Shown here piece by piece: positions 42,546 to 50,397 of a DNA stretch of 53,702 nt (position 1 is the first letter of the stretch; each line of letters starts with the position of its first letter). Both the position numbers and the translations under genes were made by a program. The notes below the pieces were generated by a model that worked only from the letters and a program-made list of their open reading frames with translations, was not told the origin of the DNA and ran no database searches. The stretch is from the NCBI GenBank assembly GCA_050480705.1, contig JBJHAX010000014.1, positions 1-53,702 of the forward strand, read 5' to 3'. This DNA comes from JBJHAX01 sp050480705. Lineage in GTDB: Bacteria; Actinomycetota; Nitriliruptoria; Nitriliruptorales; Nitriliruptoraceae.

Positions 42546-43172
42546 ATGGACATCGACGAGCAGACCACGATCGATGTTCCGCTCGATCGTGCATGGCCGT
42601 CCGTGCAGGATCCCGAGGTCGTGGCCTCCTGCCTGCCTGGCGCGCACCTCGAGGAGGGTCCGAACGAGGACGGCGAGTACCAGGGCCGGCTCGACGTGCG
42701 GTTCGGTCCGACCCGCGCGTCGTTCGCGGGTCGGGTGAGCCTCGAAACGGACGACGCGGCGCACTCGATCCAGATTCGGGGGCGCGGTCAGGACCGCCGA
42801 GGCATGAACCGGGCATCGGTCGACGTCACGGTCGGCCTCGAAGATGCAGACGCCCGTGCAACCCGCCTTCGCGTCGCCGGGACCATCAACATCGTCGGTC
42901 CGCTGGAGCGCTTCGCCGCCACGGGGGGCGCCCACCTCGCGGGCGAACTCATGGAGCAGTTCGCGCACAACCTGGCGAACCACGTTCGTGACGCTGATGG
43001 CCACGAGCCCGAGCAGCCGGCCGAGGACGCCTCGAGCCACGACACCGACGCCTCGCAGCAGGGTGACACGACCAGGCCACGACCCAAGCGCGGCGACGCG
43101 TCGTCGATCTCCGGTGGACGCATGCTGTGGAGGGCGTTCAAGCGCTCGATTCAGCGTGACCGCCGCTCATAG
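42546..43172 (+). CDS. CoxG-like SRPBCC-domain protein
   Basis: The 208-aa product has a START/SRPBCC fold of the CO-dehydrogenase subunit G type: IDVPLDRAWPSVQDPEVVASCLPGAHLEE, then GRLDVRFGPTRASFAG and the C-terminal helix LAGELMEQFAHNLANHV. The last 60 residues are a polar, probably disordered tail. AAAGGA precedes ATG 42546. CoxG relatives help membrane attachment or maturation of molybdenum hydroxylases, but no such enzyme is encoded in this window, so its role here may be different. Confidence 0.85.
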   Translation: MDIDEQTTIDVPLDRAWPSVQDPEVVASCLPGAHLEEGPNEDGEYQGRLDVRFGPTRASFAGRVSLETDDAAHSIQIRGRGQDRRGMNRASVDVTVGLEDADARATRLRVAGTINIVGPLERFAATGGAHLAGELMEQFAHNLANHVRDADGHEPEQPAEDASSHDTDASQQGDTTRPRPKRGDASSISGGRMLWRAFKRSIQRDRRS

Positions 43173-43202
43173 CCTGGCGTCGTCAATCGTCTGTCGCAGC
43201 AG

Positions 43203-43242
43203 GCGGCCCGAGGGTTCGGCACGCCGTTGCCATGCGGGCCGC
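43203..43242. terminator. Possible bidirectional terminator hairpin
   Basis: GCGGCCCG (43203-43210) pairs with CGGGCCGC (43235-43242) between the convergent CoxG-like and RraA-like genes. The stem is all G and C with a 24-nt loop and no U-run. Placement supports termination; sequence alone is weak. Confidence 0.35.
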
Positions 43243-43243
43243 G

Positions 43244-43924
43244 TCAGATCCGGCCGTAGTCGCGCATGATGTCCTCGACGCTGTCGCCGCGCATGACGCG
43301 CTCACGGATCTCGCCTTCGCTCGCGAGTCGCGCCTCGGCGGCCTCCAGCGCATCGGCGACGGCCGACCGGGGAATGCACACGACCCCGTTCGCATCCGCG
43401 ACGACCAGGTCGCCCGGTTCGACACCGACCGCGACGCCGCCCGTCCCCTTCAGTTCGGCGGGTTCCTGCTGGCCACGCACCCGCCACACGCCGGTCGACG
43501 CCTTGGGAGTCCGGTAGCGCGCATACACCGCGAGACCCGACTCGTCGAGCTCGTCGACATCGCGTACCCCACCGTCGACGACGATGCCGCGCACACCACG
43601 CACCTGCATGCCGGCGGCGAGCAGATCGCCGAACAGGCACACGTCTTCGACATCACCCCCGGCCCAGACGGCGATCGTGTCGGGCTGCATTCCGTCGATC
43701 GCTCGCGCCTTGGCGAGGTCGGGGCCTTGCTCGTGCGGTTCGCGAGGTCCACCGATGACGGTGTAGGCCCAGCCCGCCACGCGCGGAACGGTGGTGTTCA
43801 CGCTCTGGATGCTCGGGCTGACGACCTGGTGCGGATGACCGACGTCGCGAACGGAGTCGGCGAGCAGCGTCGTGGGGATCCCTGCAGCGAATTCGAGCGT
43901 CGACGCGTCGTCGCGTTGTGTCAT
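43244..43924 (-). CDS. RraA-family protein (HMG/CHA aldolase-like)
   Basis: The 226-aa product has the family core: VWAGGDVEDVCLFGDLLAAGMQVRGVRGIVVDGGVRD, where the final R and D bind substrate and metal in HMG aldolases, and PGDLVVADANGVVCIP. Members cleave 4-hydroxy-4-methyl-2-oxoglutarate-like acids or decarboxylate oxaloacetate. GGGAGACGAAGG precedes ATG 43924. It follows the Group III alcohol dehydrogenase by 34 nt at the end of the lar operon, suggesting a hydroxy-oxoacid as an intermediate. Confidence 0.92.
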   Translation of the reverse strand: MTQRDDASTLEFAAGIPTTLLADSVRDVGHPHQVVSPSIQSVNTTVPRVAGWAYTVIGGPREPHEQGPDLAKARAIDGMQPDTIAVWAGGDVEDVCLFGDLLAAGMQVRGVRGIVVDGGVRDVDELDESGLAVYARYRTPKASTGVWRVRGQQEPAELKGTGGVAVGVEPGDLVVADANGVVCIPRSAVADALEAAEARLASEGEIRERVMRGDSVEDIMRDYGRI

Positions 43925-43958
43925 GCCTTCGTCTCCCACGCGTTTCGGACGAACATGG

Positions 43959-45194
43959 TCACGCCGCCTGCTCGAAGATCTCCTCGACCTCGTCGACGGT
44001 CAGATCGCGGTCGACCGGCGCCTCCTTCATGAGCGAGTCGGCGCACACGTGTTCGGCGCACGCGCGAAAGTCCAGCGTCTCCGCGATGCCGACGTCACTC
44101 AAGCGGGCCGGCAGCCCGAGCGCGTCGCGAATCGCGGTGACACCCTCGACGATGGCGTCGGCGTCCGTCGACGATCCGGCTCCGACCGCGCCGGCGCTAC
44201 GCAGCGCCTGCGCGAGCACGTCGCGGCGCAGATCGAAATGAGTCAGCAGGAAGCGCAGCACGTGAGGGGTCATGATGGCGTGGCCGATCCCCTGCTGAAC
44301 GGTGCTGTTGCGCGCGATCGCGTGGCCGAACGCGTGCAGGACCGAGATGCGCCGTTCGAGCTGCAGCAGGATCATTCCTGCGACGGCGTCCTCCAAGGCG
44401 GGGACGGGGTCGTCCGACAACGCAATCAAACCCTTGCCCACGAGCCCGAGCCCGTGGGTGGTCAGGGCGTCCGAGTACGGGCTGGCATGCGGCGAGTACA
44501 GCGTCTCGACGCCCTTGTTGAAGCCGTTCATCGCCGAGCCGATCAGCACGCTGTAGGGGCTCGAGGCGTAGACACGCGGGTCGTAGAAGACGGCCACGGG
44601 AGCCACGGCCTGCGGGTTGATCCGTTTCGGGCGGCCGTCCGGTGACTCGTCCGGCGCGAGGATCTCGATCGAACCGCCGGTCGACAGGTCCGCGCCGGCC
44701 AAGGTCGACGGGACGAGCATGACCGAGCCGACACCGCTTCCCGGCGCGAATTCGACGGGTTGTCCCGCGCGCACCGCGTCCTTGAGCTGTTCGGCCGACC
44801 GGCCGTCGCCCGCGAAGGTGCTCATCTGCCGTGCGGTGTCGAGGCTGCCGCCACCTCCGACGCCGATGACCAGATCCGCGTCGAGCTCCTTCATCCGCTC
44901 GACCGCGTCGAACACCGCGGTGACCTGCTTGCCACGTGACACCTCGAGGTACTCGCCGGCGAGGATGTCGCCGAGCGACTCGCGCAGGGGTCCGATGACC
45001 TCCTCGTTGGAGCCCACGTTCGGTCCCGTCACGATCATCGCTCTGCGATACCCGCGCTGCCGGGCGTACTCACCGATCTCGGCGACGCGACCGGACCCGA
45101 AGCGGACATCGAGGTCGGAGATCCCCCGGCTCCGGTTGGTGAAGCTGTCGATCTGAAACCAGCCCTTGGATTCCGCCATCATTGCTCCCGACAT
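43959..45194 (-). CDS. Group III iron-type alcohol dehydrogenase, maleylacetate-reductase-like
   Basis: The product of about 411 aa has the dehydroquinate-synthase-like fold: GVGGGGSLDTARQMS (NAD loop), VPSTLAGADLSTGG and the His cluster LHAFGHAIARNSTVQQGIGHA. The first metal-ligand site reads MNGFNKGVETLYSP, with Asn where alcohol dehydrogenases have Asp and Lys where they have His; maleylacetate reductases also have Asn there, so a metal-independent reductase is possible. Two starts are plausible, ATG 45194 and ATG 45179, each with its own GGGAG 5 nt upstream. It follows larC after 213 nt and precedes the RraA gene. Confidence 0.88.
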   Translation of the reverse strand: MSGAMMAESKGWFQIDSFTNRSRGISDLDVRFGSGRVAEIGEYARQRGYRRAMIVTGPNVGSNEEVIGPLRESLGDILAGEYLEVSRGKQVTAVFDAVERMKELDADLVIGVGGGGSLDTARQMSTFAGDGRSAEQLKDAVRAGQPVEFAPGSGVGSVMLVPSTLAGADLSTGGSIEILAPDESPDGRPKRINPQAVAPVAVFYDPRVYASSPYSVLIGSAMNGFNKGVETLYSPHASPYSDALTTHGLGLVGKGLIALSDDPVPALEDAVAGMILLQLERRISVLHAFGHAIARNSTVQQGIGHAIMTPHVLRFLLTHFDLRRDVLAQALRSAGAVGAGSSTDADAIVEGVTAIRDALGLPARLSDVGIAETLDFRACAEHVCADSLMKEAPVDRDLTVDEVEEIFEQAA

Positions 45195-45277
45195 CGTTGC
45201 TCCCGATCGTCGCGCCTCGTGACCTGCCGCGTCCGTCTCACCGGGGCGCCATACGCGCCGGTCGTCGTCGCGGCCCG

Positions 45278-45411
45278 CCGGACGGCATCCGGACGGCGTA
45301 GGAGTGCCCGTCGACGTCGTCGCAGGCGTGCTGCGTGCCGTTCGACCCACCGGTCGAGCAGTCACGGGCCTGCAGGCCCATCGCACGCAACATAGCGAAG
45401 AATGCGGTTAC
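45278..45411. promoter_or_regulatory. larC-dehydrogenase gap: tandem repeat, palindrome and LacI-type-like site
   Basis: The gap holds a 9-bp direct repeat CCGGACGGC (45278-45286 and 45289-45297), the perfect 14-bp palindrome GGGCCTGCAGGCCC (45366-45379) and GAATGCGGTTAC (45400-45411), one base off GNAANCGNTTNC and overlapping the larC stop. A -10-like TATGTT (minus strand, 45394-45389) lies between them. It may be an internal promoter for the dehydrogenase and RraA genes. Confidence 0.4.
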
Positions 45412-46163
45412 TCGACGGGCTCGTGGCCCCGCGCGGAGACCTCGGCGTGCTCGCCCGAGGCACCGACGAGCACGGTGAGGATGCGCGCGTCATCGCCTGC
45501 TCCGACCACGCCGCGCCCATGACCGGTCAGCCGCAGCTGCGGCATCGTGGGGACGGGGCGCGCCAGCGCGGAGACCACGGCGGCTCCTGACGGTGACGTC
45601 AGTTCCTGTCGCCGGCCCCCGCCCTCGATGTCAAAGCCTTCGAGCAGCACGAGAACGGCCGGGGGCGGGAGTGGGAACCGTCCGTGCGCGATGTCCACGA
45701 CCCCGTCACCGACCGCGATCGACGAGACCGTGACCCGGTCGACATCGAGGGATTCGAGTGCGACCGCACACGCGACGGTGCGGATGATCGCGGCGGGCCG
45801 CCCCAACTCGTGGAGGCGGACCTCGCTCGGCGCGACGCCGTGGACGGCCGCCTCGGCCGAGACGAGCGCGTCGATGATCGCCACCGCTCGTCGCTGCGCC
45901 CGTCCTGACAGGCCAGCACGATCGACGACGTCCAGCAGTGCGGCTCGATTCTCGAAGCGGGGTGCGTGAGCACCGATCTCGAGATGGACACGCCGCGCGT
46001 GCACCGTGCGGACATGGTCGGGCTCGGCGATGAAGCGAGCCGGCAACCCTGTCCGGTCGACCGCTGCCTGCAACACCTCGATCGGCGCACCTGCATCGAC
46101 CAGCGAAGCGACCAGCAGCTCGGAGGAGATTCCGTCGCTGCACAGCAGGTGCGCGATCGTCAT
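45408..46163 (-). CDS. larC: LarC nickel-insertion protein, N-terminal (LarC1) part only
   Basis: The 251-aa product matches LarC1 of the nickel-pincer cofactor pathway: HLLCSDGISSELLVASLVDAG at the N-terminus, VRLHELGRPAAIIRTVACAVALE, then SSIAVGDGVVDIAHGRFPLPPPAVLVLLEG and ELTSPSGAAVV. Full LarC is about 400 aa; the LarC2 domain with the NIDDMTPE-type segment, known to bind CTP, is absent and no continuation is seen in any minus-strand frame of the 213 nt downstream. LarC inserts nickel into the thiolated pyridinium cofactor. ATG 46163 overlaps the larB stop by 4 bp. LarC2 may be encoded elsewhere or not used. Confidence 0.85.
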   Translation of the reverse strand: MTIAHLLCSDGISSELLVASLVDAGAPIEVLQAAVDRTGLPARFIAEPDHVRTVHARRVHLEIGAHAPRFENRAALLDVVDRAGLSGRAQRRAVAIIDALVSAEAAVHGVAPSEVRLHELGRPAAIIRTVACAVALESLDVDRVTVSSIAVGDGVVDIAHGRFPLPPPAVLVLLEGFDIEGGGRRQELTSPSGAAVVSALARPVPTMPQLRLTGHGRGVVGAGDDARILTVLVGASGEHAEVSARGHEPVE

Positions 46164-46861
46164 GCCGGATCCGGCTCGGATGCGTCGTCTGGTGGGCCCA
46201 GGATCCGGCGCGCGAGCACGGCGGCACCGACACCGTTGTCGATGTTGACGACACCGATCCCGGGAGCACACGCCGACAGAAGGCCGTGGAGTGCCGTCAT
46301 TCCTCCTTGCGCCGCCCCGTAGCCGACGCTGGTCGGAATCGCGACGACAGGACCGGGCACGAGCCCTGCGACCACGGGTGCGAGCGCTGCTTCCATTCCT
46401 GCGGCAACGACGACGACGCGGGCGGCCGCGAGTTCCTCGCGGACCGCGAGCACCCGGTGCAGGCCGGCGACACCGACGTCGGCGACGAGCTGCGGGGTCT
46501 CACCGAGCGCTTCGAGAACCGTCAAGCATTCGCGGGCGACCGGCAGGTCGGAGGTTCCACCCGTCACGATCATGACCCCGCCGCCACGCCGGACCAGCCG
46601 TGCGCGCTGGCCGACCACGACCACGCCGCAGTCGTCGTGGGCCACCGCGTCGGGATACGCCGCGACGATCCGCCGCGTGTGCTCGGCGCTCGCCCGGGTC
46701 ACGATCGCCGGACGCACGTTCGCATCGACGAGTGCGCGCACAGCCGCCTCGGCCTGCTCAGGGGTCTTGCCGGCCGCGTAGACGATCTCAGGATCGCCTG
46801 TGCGCGCCACCCGGTCAGCGTCGATCCGTACCGCCTCGAACGCCGCGTCCGCGCCGGTCAT
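46160..46861 (-). CDS. larB: LarB pyridinium-3,5-biscarboxylate synthase
   Basis: The 233-aa product has the PurE-like C-terminal domain of LarB: VVVVAAGMEAALAPVVAGL, AIPTSVGYGAAQGGMTAL and the CAPGIGVVNIDNGVGAA end block. LarB carboxylates and hydrolyses nicotinic acid adenine dinucleotide to make the precursor of the nickel-pincer cofactor. ATG 46861 overlaps the larE stop by one base (TGATG); a GTG three bases earlier is also possible. AAGGA stands 8 nt upstream. It lies in the order larA-larE-larB-larC. Confidence 0.95.
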   Translation of the reverse strand: MTGADAAFEAVRIDADRVARTGDPEIVYAAGKTPEQAEAAVRALVDANVRPAIVTRASAEHTRRIVAAYPDAVAHDDCGVVVVGQRARLVRRGGGVMIVTGGTSDLPVARECLTVLEALGETPQLVADVGVAGLHRVLAVREELAAARVVVVAAGMEAALAPVVAGLVPGPVVAIPTSVGYGAAQGGMTALHGLLSACAPGIGVVNIDNGVGAAVLARRILGPPDDASEPDPA

Positions 46862-47709
46862 CACGCCGTTCCTTCGAACAGTGGAAGCCCTGAGGTCGGC
46901 GTGCTGCGCAACCGTGACGCACCGAGGCCGGCGAGGTCGAGGGTCACGTGCTCGAAGCCGAGCCCTCGCAGCGTCGCGACGATCTCCGACGCCTTGTGCA
47001 GCACCGAAGCGTGGTCGGCAGGTTCGACTTCGATACGTGCCAGGGTCCCGTGGTGGCGAACACGGAAGGCCCGGAAGCCGAGGTCGACGAGCTGCTGCTC
47101 GGCCTTCTCGATCTGCGCGAGCTTCTCGACGGTGACCTCGTCACCGTGGGGAATGCGCGACGCCAGACAGGCGAACGCGGGCTTGTCCCACACCGGCAGG
47201 TCGAGATCGCGCGCGATCACGCGGACCGCCGCCTTGTCGAGCCCCGCCTCGCGCAGGGGCGCACGGACCGCGAACGTGCTGGCGGCCCCACGACCCGGGC
47301 GGTGGTCCTCGAGGTCGTCGAGAGTTTCACCGTGCGCGATGTGGGCGAAGCCGAGGCGATCGGCGACGCTGCGCAGGGCAGCGAACTGGTGCTCTTTGCA
47401 GAACAGGCAGCGGTTGCGCGGATTGGCCGCGTAGCGTTGATCAGCGACCTCCTCGGTGTCGACGACCTCGACACGAATGCCGATCTGATCGGCGACGGCG
47501 AGCGCAGCGTCGAGTTCGCGCTGAGGCAGCGACGGCGAGCGGGCGATCACCGCGACCGCACGTGCGGCGTGCACCCGGTGCGAAACCGCGCTCAGCACGC
47601 TCGAGTCGACGCCGCCGGACAGGCCGACGGCAACACCGTCGAGGCCGGTGACGACCTCCTCGAGCCGTCGCAGTTCGGCGACAGCGACATCCTGGCGTGT
47701 CCGCGTCAC
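46861..47709 (-). CDS. larE: LarE sulfur transferase for the nickel-pincer cofactor
   Basis: The 282-aa product has the PP-loop ATPase motif SGGVDSS (31-37), a CxxC in NRCLFCKEHQ (101-104) and Cys181 in KPAFACLASRIPHG, the position of the sacrificial cysteine in Lactiplantibacillus LarE. It adenylates the pyridinium dicarboxylate and converts its carboxylates to thiocarboxylates. GTG 47709 overlaps the larA stop by 4 bp (GTGA), so the racemase and its cofactor genes are translated in concert. Confidence 0.95.
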   Translation of the reverse strand: MTRTRQDVAVAELRRLEEVVTGLDGVAVGLSGGVDSSVLSAVSHRVHAARAVAVIARSPSLPQRELDAALAVADQIGIRVEVVDTEEVADQRYAANPRNRCLFCKEHQFAALRSVADRLGFAHIAHGETLDDLEDHRPGRGAASTFAVRAPLREAGLDKAAVRVIARDLDLPVWDKPAFACLASRIPHGDEVTVEKLAQIEKAEQQLVDLGFRAFRVRHHGTLARIEVEPADHASVLHKASEIVATLRGLGFEHVTLDLAGLGASRLRSTPTSGLPLFEGTA

Positions 47710-49034
47710 GTGACCTGCTCACCTTCGTCGGGGTCGGTGCCCGCACTCGCGTCGGCCTGAGACGAAACGTAGGGAATCGTCTGTGGCCCCTCAGGGAGAA
47801 CGCACACACGAGCGTCGGGGCCGAGCCGCTCGAGTTCACGTGCGACCGCGTCCGAGACGTCGGCGCAGGGTCCGAGATGCGCACGCCGAATCTGGTCGTC
47901 GGTCAACCCGTCGGCCTTGACCATCACGCGCGCGCGTTGCTGGATCGTGGCTTGGACCTGGACCTGCCACTGGTCCGGCTGCGTCGCGGCGTTCGATCGG
48001 AGCCGGTCCAGCAGGTCGTCGGGTGAGGCCGCAGCGTGCAGCAGCTCGGTGTACAGCCCGTGGTCGGGCATGCCGTCGCTGCACTGCGCGGCACACACGA
48101 TGAGCCCGCCGTCCTTGACGACCTTGGCGGCTGCGCTCATCCCTTTGACGGACTGGTAGAGGTTCTGGTCGAGCGGATAGCCCGAGTTGGTGGTGACGAC
48201 GACGTCGAAGCGCCTGGGAACCGGCTGCATCGCCACCTGTGTCGCGACCTCGCGCGCACGGGCGTGCATCGCCAGGAGCTCGCCGCCGAACACGCCGGTG
48301 ATCTGCTTGTCACGGTTGAGCACGACGTCGAGGGCGTAGTCGACACCCGTCGCAGCGGCGATCGCGCGCACGTCGTCGTGCACGGGGTTTCCGACACAGA
48401 TCCCCCAGGTCGCATTGGGGTGGCCGATCCGGGCGGCGTCGTGGAGCGTGAGGGTCGTCTCGAGACCTGCAAGACCCGGCGCGACCATCTTGGGGCCGCC
48501 GCTGAACCCTGCGAAGAAGTGCGGTTCGACGAACCCTGTGGTGATGCGTACGTCTGCTTGCACCCACCGCCGGTTGAGCCACACCGGAACGTCGGCGCCG
48601 AACGTTCCGAGGTCCACGAGCTCGTCGGTCGCCCGCGCGTCGTGGTTCACGACCTCGCATTCGGACAGGATCCGCGAGCCCAGCATCTCCCGGAGTTCGT
48701 CGTCGGTGTTGCCACGGTGGGTCCCGGTCGCCACGAGGACGGTCACGTCCTGCGGTGGCACGATCCCGTCGAGTTCAGCGAGCACCGCTTCGACCATGAC
48801 CTGCCGTGGTTGCGGCCGTGTGACGTCACACACCGATATCGCGACCCGGTCACCTCTGGCGACGCGTTGACGTAGCGGTGCGACCTCACCGATCGGCTCA
48901 CGGAGCGCTTGCTGGAGCGCTGCGCGTGGCTCGCCGAGACCCGACACGTACCGCGGTTCGATGACCGTCGTGACCTCGTCGGGAACCTGGATGACGAGGC
49001 CGTCCGTGCCGTAGTTGAGTTCGACGTCGCCCAC
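47706..49034 (-). CDS. larA: LarA-type nickel-pincer 2-hydroxyacid racemase
   Basis: The 442-aa product aligns with lactate racemase at every key residue with a constant offset of two from the Lactiplantibacillus enzyme: Asp70 and Arg73 (CDVTRP), His106 (GTHR), His172 (VEPHFFAG), Lys182 (GGPKMVAPG), where the nickel-pincer cofactor is attached, and His198 as nickel ligand. It interconverts D and L forms of a 2-hydroxyacid. GTG 49034 is chosen because GGAGG is 5 nt upstream and the frame above it lacks family homology. Relatives act on lactate, malate and other hydroxyacids, so the exact substrate is open. It heads the lar operon. Confidence 0.95.
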   Translation of the reverse strand: MGDVELNYGTDGLVIQVPDEVTTVIEPRYVSGLGEPRAALQQALREPIGEVAPLRQRVARGDRVAISVCDVTRPQPRQVMVEAVLAELDGIVPPQDVTVLVATGTHRGNTDDELREMLGSRILSECEVVNHDARATDELVDLGTFGADVPVWLNRRWVQADVRITTGFVEPHFFAGFSGGPKMVAPGLAGLETTLTLHDAARIGHPNATWGICVGNPVHDDVRAIAAATGVDYALDVVLNRDKQITGVFGGELLAMHARAREVATQVAMQPVPRRFDVVVTTNSGYPLDQNLYQSVKGMSAAAKVVKDGGLIVCAAQCSDGMPDHGLYTELLHAAASPDDLLDRLRSNAATQPDQWQVQVQATIQQRARVMVKADGLTDDQIRRAHLGPCADVSDAVARELERLGPDARVCVLPEGPQTIPYVSSQADASAGTDPDEGEQVT

Positions 49035-49171
49035 CTCGTCCTCCTGGCGGATCCCGAGCGCCCGAGGCGAATCGACGAGGTAGGGCGCGGCGGGCCGGAG
49101 CTGTTCAGCCGCGACGACGTCACGACACCTCGCCGGCGCGACGAGCGTAGCGTTACCGTCGCCGACAGGAC

Positions 49172-49183
49172 GTAAGCGGTTCC
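49172..49183. promoter_or_regulatory. LacI-type operator GTAAGCGGTTCC
   Basis: A perfect GNAANCGNTTNC palindrome lies between the divergent larA operon (138 nt from its start) and the zinc dehydrogenase (111 nt). No -10 sits 3 nt from it, unlike the three minus-strand operators, so its promoter is not clear. Confidence 0.55.
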
Positions 49184-49211
49184 TCGCCAGGAATTCGCTG
49201 GATTCCGGCAG

Positions 49212-49229
49212 GGTCGTGCTACAACGACC
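49212..49229. promoter_or_regulatory. Inverted repeat GGTCGT-gctaca-ACGACC before the zinc dehydrogenase
   Basis: Perfect 6-bp arms with 6-nt loop lie 65-82 nt upstream of the dehydrogenase start. The loop holds a -10-like TACAAC, so a repressor here would cover a promoter. It shows no clear match to another site in the window. Confidence 0.4.
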
Positions 49230-49293
49230 GCACACGATGTCGTGCCCGGTGCGACGCCACGGATATCGGCGCACGGTGAAGGAGGACGATGTG

Positions 49294-50397
49294 ATGCGCG
49301 CGGCGGTGCTGCCCGCAGCCAATGACACGATCCGCGTGGAGGACCTCGAGGAGCCGCAACCTCGTCGCGGCGAGGTCCTCGTCGAGGTCGCTGCGTGCGG
49401 GGTGTGCCACACCGATCTGCACGTCGCCAAAGGCGAGGTTGCGTTCCCGATGCCGTGTGTCCTCGGCCACGAGATCACCGGGACGGTCGTGGCAACGGGA
49501 GGCGATGTCGACAATGTTGGGCCCGGCGATCGCGTCGCCAGCACCTTCATCATGCCGTGCGGAACCTGCCGCCACTGTGTGCGGGGCCATGACGATCTCT
49601 GCGAGCGCTTCTTCGAGTACAACCGTCTGCGCGGCGTGCTCTACGACGGCGAGACGCGCCTGTCGCGCCCAACCGGCGAGCCCATCTCGATGTACTCGAT
49701 GGCTGGCCTTGCCGAACGCTGCGTCGTCCCGGCGACCGACGTGTTCGTCCTGCCCGACGGCGTCGACCTGACGAAGGCGGCGGTCCTCGGATGCAGCGTG
49801 TTCACCGCACTCGGCGCGGTGCTCAACGTCGCACGACTCGTCGTGGGAGAAACCGTCGCGGTGTTCGCCTGCGGCGGCGTGGGTTCGAACATCATCCAGC
49901 TCGCGCACGCGTTCGGTGCGAGCCGCGTCATCGCGGTCGACGTCGCGCAGGACAAGCTCGATCTCGCGCTGCGCCTCGGAGCCTCCGACGTCGTCGACGC
50001 GAGCCGTGAGGACCCGGTCGAACGCGTCCGGGAACTGACCGGTTCGCGCGGCGTCGACGTCGCATTCGAAGCGCTCGGCCGGCCCGAAACGGTCGACGGT
50101 GCGCTGCGCAGTGTCGACGACGGAGGACGCGTCGTCCTGGTGGGCATCGCCGCCACCGGCGTGACCGCCGACGTCGAGATCACACGTGTCGTGCGTCGAA
50201 AGATCCAGCTGCTCGGCTCCTACGGCGCACGGACGCGGACCGACATGCCCCTCGTGCTCGATCTCGCTGCGCGTGGCGTGATCAATCTCGACGATCTCAT
50301 CACCCGCCGCTACACGCTCGAGCAGGCCGACGAGGCCTACCGCGAACTCGACCGGGGCGCGATCGTGGGCCGCGCCATCATCGACATGTCGCTGTAG
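49294..50397 (+). CDS. Zinc-dependent alcohol dehydrogenase
   Basis: The 367-aa product has catalytic zinc residues in AACGVCHTDLHV and LGHEITG, four structural-zinc cysteines in MPCGTCRHCVRGHDDLC, and the cofactor loop VFACGGVGSNIIQLA. This is the liver-type/NDMA-like zinc alcohol dehydrogenase group. ATG 49294 is preceded by a GTG codon that is also usable; GGAGG lies 5-9 nt upstream. It is divergent from larA with shared intergenic operator-like sites, so a link to 2-hydroxyacid metabolism is likely. Substrate unknown. Confidence 0.93.
   Translation: MRAAVLPAANDTIRVEDLEEPQPRRGEVLVEVAACGVCHTDLHVAKGEVAFPMPCVLGHEITGTVVATGGDVDNVGPGDRVASTFIMPCGTCRHCVRGHDDLCERFFEYNRLRGVLYDGETRLSRPTGEPISMYSMAGLAERCVVPATDVFVLPDGVDLTKAAVLGCSVFTALGAVLNVARLVVGETVAVFACGGVGSNIIQLAHAFGASRVIAVDVAQDKLDLALRLGASDVVDASREDPVERVRELTGSRGVDVAFEALGRPETVDGALRSVDDGGRVVLVGIAATGVTADVEITRVVRRKIQLLGSYGARTRTDMPLVLDLAARGVINLDDLITRRYTLEQADEAYRELDRGAIVGRAIIDMSL

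Noticed and set aside
41346..43040. Long minus-strand frame opposite the second ThDP gene
   Set aside because: It is an antisense shadow: no recognisable domain, while the plus-strand ThDP motifs are complete.
45195..45407. A missing LarC2 half hidden by a frameshift
   Set aside because: The 213-nt gap is too short for LarC2 (about 150 aa) and no frame there shows the NIDDMTPE-type segment.
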